A stretch of DNA of 39,012 bases from Desulfobacca sp. 4484_104 (GTDB taxonomy: Bacteria; Desulfobacterota; Desulfobaccia; Desulfobaccales; Desulfobaccaceae). Each line of letters opens with the position of its first letter. Within the stretch, counting starts at the first letter, position 1. The notes under the pieces are model-generated. The model made no database searches and was not told the DNA's origin. It saw only the letters and a program-made list of their open reading frames with translations. The stretch spans positions 1 to 39,012 of the forward strand of contig MUKC01000011.1 of NCBI GenBank assembly GCA_002049795.1, given 5' to 3'. This document shows positions 35,941 through 39,012 of the stretch, one piece after another. The translations under genes and the position numbers were made by a program.

Positions 35941-35954
35941 TTGACTTAGGTCAA
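35941..35954. promoter_or_regulatory. TTGAC-N4-GTCAA palindrome, probable Crp/Fnr-type operator
   Basis: TTGACTTAGGTCAA is a perfect 5-4-5 palindrome, 25 bases before the ATG of the Crp/Fnr gene and in the shared region with the divergent cupin gene. The format matches Fnr-superfamily sites (TTGNN-N4-NNCAA). The regulator's recognition helix has the E..SR residues seen in FNR. Relative to the minus-strand TATATT at 35914-35919, it would lie near -40, the class II activation position for the cupin gene. Confidence 0.6.
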
Positions 35955-35979
35955 AAAGCCTTTTTTCTGAGGCCGCGGC

Positions 35980-36669
35980 ATGAAAATCCCATCGCAACTG
36001 GCAGCTATTCCCCTTTTCGAAGGTCTGTCCGAGGAAAACTACGCCGACCTGGCCGCCATTGTTCTGGATAAGGTATTTCATAAGGGGCAGACGATTTTCT
36101 CCGAAGGTGAGGAAGGCAATGGCTTTTATGTGGTAGTCGCCGGTCGGCTAAAAATCTTCAAGCTTTCCCGGGAAGGCAAGGAGCAGATTTTGCACATCTT
36201 TGGGGCCGGGGAGCCGTTCGGCGAGGTGCCGGTATTTGCCGGACAGCGTTTTCCCGCTAATGCCGAGGCCCTGGAAGATTGCCGGGTGTTCTTTTTCCCT
36301 CGGGCCGCCTTTGTGGAGCTGATTAAAAGGAATCCATCCTTGGCACTGAATATGCTGGCAGTGCTGTCCCGACGGCTGCGGCAATTTACCCTGCTGATTG
36401 AAGACCTGTCCCTTAAGGAGGTGCCGGGTCGGCTGGCCGCTTATTTGTTGTATTTAAGCCACCAACAGGCCGGAAGCGATGAGGTGGAGTTAGACATTCC
36501 CAAAAACCTGCTGGCCAGTCTGTTGGGCACCATTCCTGAGACCCTGTCGCGCATTCTGGCCCGGATGATCCGCCAGGGGCTGATCGAGGCCGAGGGTCCC
36601 CGGATAAAGATCGTTGACCGTCAAGGTTTGCAAGCACTCGCAGTAGTAGGGTCTTACAGGTCGACATAG
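35980..36669 (+). CDS. Crp/Fnr-family regulator, HcpR/DNR-like
   Basis: A 229-residue regulator. The cyclic-nucleotide-binding-fold sensor spans about 10-120 (GQTIFSEGEEGNGFYVVVAGRLKIF), followed by a dimer helix. The helix-turn-helix is NLLASLLGTIPETLSRILARM with E187, S190 and R191 placed as FNR E209, S212 and R213. The only Cys is C101, so no FNR-type iron-sulfur cluster is possible, and the cAMP-contacting RPSNAQA-like block of CRP is absent. A heme- or NO-responsive HcpR/DNR-type sensor is the best guess because hcp is close by. The palindrome at 35941-35954 suggests autoregulation. Confidence 0.85.
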   Translation: MKIPSQLAAIPLFEGLSEENYADLAAIVLDKVFHKGQTIFSEGEEGNGFYVVVAGRLKIFKLSREGKEQILHIFGAGEPFGEVPVFAGQRFPANAEALEDCRVFFFPRAAFVELIKRNPSLALNMLAVLSRRLRQFTLLIEDLSLKEVPGRLAAYLLYLSHQQAGSDEVELDIPKNLLASLLGTIPETLSRILARMIRQGLIEAEGPRIKIVDRQGLQALAVVGSYRST

Positions 36670-36776
36670 GCCATCTTATTAATATTACTCATAATTTAGC
36701 TATAATGACGTGAGAAGTCTTAAACTCCCGCAAAAGTAGAAATAGTGATAAACCGGGGGGATCGGGAAACCTGATA

Positions 36777-38549
36777 CTAGTGCCGCGGGCGGCGGAAGCC
36801 TTGCCGGATTTCCTCCATGGTTAATAGCCGCCATAAGGGGCGCCCGTGCGGACAGTGAGAGGAAACCTTAAGTCCATCCAGTTGGGCCAGCAATTGCTGG
36901 ATTTCGGTTATAGTCAGCCGCTGCCCGGCCTTGATCGCCCCCCGACAGGACATGGTCAGCCTGAGACGTTCTCGCACCACCGAGCTATCGGCCAAGTCCT
37001 TAATGGGCGCCAGGGTATTCACCGTCTCCAGCACCAGGGCTTCCAAGTCCTGGTCTAACAGACAGGCCGGGACCTTGGTGATCAAAAAGCTATTGCTGCC
37101 AAAAGGCTCTAACTCTATTCCGGCCTGTTGCATGACCGCCAAGTTATCCTGGAGCCAGGCGGCTTGCCGCGCCTCCAGTTCCACGGGCCGGGGGAAGAGT
37201 AGGGGCTGCAAGGCCCCAGCTTGCTGCCAGTCGATGGCCAGGGCTTCATAAAGGATACGTTCGTGCGCCGCGTGCTGGTCAATCAGAATTAATCCGGCCG
37301 GGGCTTCGGCCACAATAAAGCTGGCCTGCAGTTGCCCCAGAACCAAGAGATCAGCGAATCGCCAGTCCGACGGGCCGGGGGACGGTGGAGACCCTGATTC
37401 TCGCGGCTCTGAACCAGGGATTGGAATTATAGCGGTAGAAACTGGTCCGGGAGCCGATTCCGCAGACTTAGGGGGGGACAGCGCCGGTCCCCAGCTTTCC
37501 TGGATCTGGGTCAGCGATCCGGGTTGCCAGGCGGCATTATAACTCTGACGACTGGGTCGGTGTTGAGCTTCCAACCCTTGGGTCAGAGCCGTCAACACCA
37601 GGCCATAGACCCGGCCACTGTCCTTAAAGCGGATTTCGGCCTTGGCCGGATGGACATTAACATCCACCAGTTCCGGAGGAATTTCCAGGTTGATTACCGC
37701 CGCAGGATAGCGCCCCCGCAGCAACCGTCCCTGATAGGCTTGGCGCAGCGCCGCGGCCAGCAGCCGATCGCTGACCAGACGACGGTTGACCAGCATAAAC
37801 TGAAAGCGAGTACTGGCCAGACCCTGATCCGGGGCCAGCAACAGACCCCAGACCTTGAAGGGTTCCGCTTCCAAGGCAAAGGGCAGCAGCCGTTCCGCCA
37901 ACTCGGTGCCCAGCACCGCGGCCACGCGCTCGGTCAGGGCTTTATGCACCGGCGCTACCAACACCGTCTTACCCTGGGCTTTAAGAGTGAAATGCACTTC
38001 GGGATAGCCCAGCGCCAGGCTGCGCACCAGTTCCAGGATCTGCCCCTGCTCCGCAGACTTACTTTTCAGGAACTTTCGGCGGGCCGGAGTATTATAGAAT
38101 AGCTCGGCCACGGTAACCTGGGTGCCCACCGCCGCGGCACAGGGGGAGTTTTCCAAGATCTGACCGCCTGCCACCCGCAGACGACATCCGACCTCAAGAT
38201 TCTGAGGGCGACTGATCAGCTCCAGCCGGGAAACCGCGGCCAGACTGGGGAGTGCCTCGCCGCGAAAGCCCAGCGTAGCCAGCTCTAACAGGTCCGGTTC
38301 CTGGCGCAACTTACTGGTGGCGTGGCGCTCCAGACTTAGCCGGGCATCCTCCGCAGACATGCCGCAGCCGTCATCCACTACCCGGATCTGGCTGCGGCCA
38401 CCATCCTCTATCTCCACACTGATGGTGGTGGCGCCGGCATCCAGGGCGTTTTCGATCAACTCCTTCACAACTGAGGCCGGACGGCTAATGACCTCACCCG
38501 CGGCAATTTTACTGGCCACTTGGGGAGGCAAAATCATGATCTGACTCAC
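36777..38549 (-). CDS. mutL: DNA mismatch repair protein MutL (endonuclease type)
   Basis: A 590-residue protein. The GHKL ATPase N terminus has KIAAGEVISRPASVVKELIENALDAGAT, DDGCGM and GFRGEALPS. A Pro/Ser-rich linker spans about 330-395. The C-terminal dimerisation domain contains the metal-dependent nicking motif DQHAAHERILYE at 424-435 (DQHAx2Ex4E) and CPHGRP near the end. This is a nicking MutL, as expected for an organism without a MutH strand-discrimination system. ATG 38549 has a weak AAGGA upstream. No mutS is in the window. Confidence 0.96.
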   Translation of the reverse strand: MSQIMILPPQVASKIAAGEVISRPASVVKELIENALDAGATTISVEIEDGGRSQIRVVDDGCGMSAEDARLSLERHATSKLRQEPDLLELATLGFRGEALPSLAAVSRLELISRPQNLEVGCRLRVAGGQILENSPCAAAVGTQVTVAELFYNTPARRKFLKSKSAEQGQILELVRSLALGYPEVHFTLKAQGKTVLVAPVHKALTERVAAVLGTELAERLLPFALEAEPFKVWGLLLAPDQGLASTRFQFMLVNRRLVSDRLLAAALRQAYQGRLLRGRYPAAVINLEIPPELVDVNVHPAKAEIRFKDSGRVYGLVLTALTQGLEAQHRPSRQSYNAAWQPGSLTQIQESWGPALSPPKSAESAPGPVSTAIIPIPGSEPRESGSPPSPGPSDWRFADLLVLGQLQASFIVAEAPAGLILIDQHAAHERILYEALAIDWQQAGALQPLLFPRPVELEARQAAWLQDNLAVMQQAGIELEPFGSNSFLITKVPACLLDQDLEALVLETVNTLAPIKDLADSSVVRERLRLTMSCRGAIKAGQRLTITEIQQLLAQLDGLKVSSHCPHGRPLWRLLTMEEIRQGFRRPRH

Positions 38550-38606
38550 CGGATTGTCCTTGCTTTATGGCCCCGCATTTTTTAAAATATCCAGTTAAGG
38601 AGGGCT

Positions 38607-38681
38607 GTGACCGGTTCTTCTTACCTGCCCCGCCAGTCAGGTTTGGCCTTCTTCAGACTGGCGGGGTTATCATTAAAGTAA
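38607..38681 (+). CDS. Possible 24-codon leader peptide
   Basis: GTG 38607 follows an AAGGAGG sequence (38597-38603) and opens 24 codons (MTGSSYLPRQSGLAFFRLAG..., end 38681). The ribosome site is strong, but spacing is short (3 bases). The frame crosses the hairpin at 38628-38666, so its translation could open or close that structure. It lies 36 bases before the next small gene. It could equally be a chance ORF over a repeat. Confidence 0.3.
   Translation: MTGSSYLPRQSGLAFFRLAGLSLK
38628..38666 (+). terminator. Strong hairpin, possible terminator or attenuator
   Basis: CCCCGCCAGTC at 38628-38638 pairs perfectly with GACTGGCGGGG at 38656-38666 (11-bp stem, 17-base loop). It is followed by TTATCATT, not a real T run, so termination is uncertain. 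It lies between mutL (divergent) and the small gene at 38718, so on the plus strand it would act upstream of that gene. Confidence 0.5.
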
Positions 38682-38717
38682 TATAACACAACTCTGGAAA
38701 TTAAGGGAGTCGCGCCA

Positions 38718-38891
38718 GTGGGATCCTCCAAAAGTCAGTCGGAGTCAGTATCGGCCCAGGAAGAGCTTATCCTCAAGGTGACCAAAGAGATCGTCGTAAA
38801 ATTTATTGAAGTGGGCCGCGTCTCCCCGACCAGCTTTGCCGAGATCTTCAAGGCGGTCAATGACAGCGTGCGCGAGTCAATCAAGAGATAA
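38718..38891 (+). CDS. Small conserved protein of unknown function (57 aa)
   Basis: GTG 38718, preceded by AAGGGAG at good spacing, opens a 57-codon frame, too short for most gene finders. After a Ser-rich start it reads EELILKVTKEIVVKFIEVGR, then VSPTSFAEIFKAVNDSVRESIKR, giving two predicted helices. I recall similar small proteins (xxLTKEIVVKFIExGRVSPTxF) in deltaproteobacterial genomes. The arrangement slightly recalls the N-terminal part of MucR/Ros regulators, but no zinc finger is present. Function is unknown. The rest of the window (38892-39012) is non-coding as far as I can see. Confidence 0.65.
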   Translation: MGSSKSQSESVSAQEELILKVTKEIVVKFIEVGRVSPTSFAEIFKAVNDSVRESIKR

Positions 38892-39012
38892 ATCGGCCCG
38901 CTGGAGCAACTTCGGATTTTTATATTTTATCGGTAAATCATCTAAGTAGCTAAAGACGCGCTCCGTGATGCCAATGGATGCCATTAATTAGTGTCCATCC
39001 GAAAACTCCCCT

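Overview
The window (about 39 kb) reads as chromosome of a Gram-negative anaerobe. Outer-membrane genes (lptD, tamA/tamB, hldE, two nucleotide-sugar genes) show a diderm LPS-type envelope. A hybrid-cluster protein gene (hcp) with its partner ferredoxin, a Crp/Fnr regulator and selA (selenocysteine synthesis) point to an anaerobe. The mix resembles sulfate-reducing or syntrophic 'deltaproteobacteria' (Desulfobacterota); that placement is inference from gene content only. The sequence is moderately GC-rich and nearly all of it is ordinary chromosomal housekeeping; no phage, integron or CRISPR was seen.

Layout. 1-5060: 3' end of a UDP-glucuronate decarboxylase-like SDR gene, a secreted nuclease, speE (minus), a 45-bp tandem duplication, an HU gene with a perfect terminator, a J-domain protein, and selA (minus), whose stop codon overlaps that of the J-domain gene. 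5421-14027: a plus-strand envelope and stress run of lptD, ugd, hldE, a PDZ-less Deg-type protease, a small unknown gene and rnr. 14180-15090: an HD-GYP gene whose N-terminal part is broken by an internal deletion and frameshift. 15124-21359 (minus): a zinc-ribbon protein, tamB split in two by a one-base frameshift, and tamA. 21360-23750 is a decayed stretch: a multiply broken pseudogene of a conserved uncharacterised family, one intact small unknown gene, and the 3' remnant of an Old Yellow Enzyme-type oxidoreductase.

23755-31858 is a transport block. A TauE-type permease is divergent from an ArsR-type regulator, with an inverted repeat between them. The regulator is followed by an ABC-2 exporter (ATPase and permease), a small periplasmic protein resembling the MamS/MamX domain, and a complete TolC / membrane-fusion / DevC-type permease / DevA-type ATPase system with overlapping genes. 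This is the most coherent accessory-type module in the window.

32091-36669 looks like a nitrosative-stress module. An HD/zinc-ribbon gene, a ferredoxin gene and hcp form a minus-strand operon, followed by a cupin gene divergent from a Crp/Fnr regulator. A perfect TTGAC-N4-GTCAA palindrome lies between the last two. The window ends with mutL (minus, endonuclease-type), a hairpin-bearing possible leader ORF, and a small conserved gene of unknown function.

Nothing here is clearly a new defence or mobile system. The best leads are the ArsR-led export cluster, the HcpR-like circuit, the tandem T8A8 duplication before the HU gene, and the cluster of broken genes.
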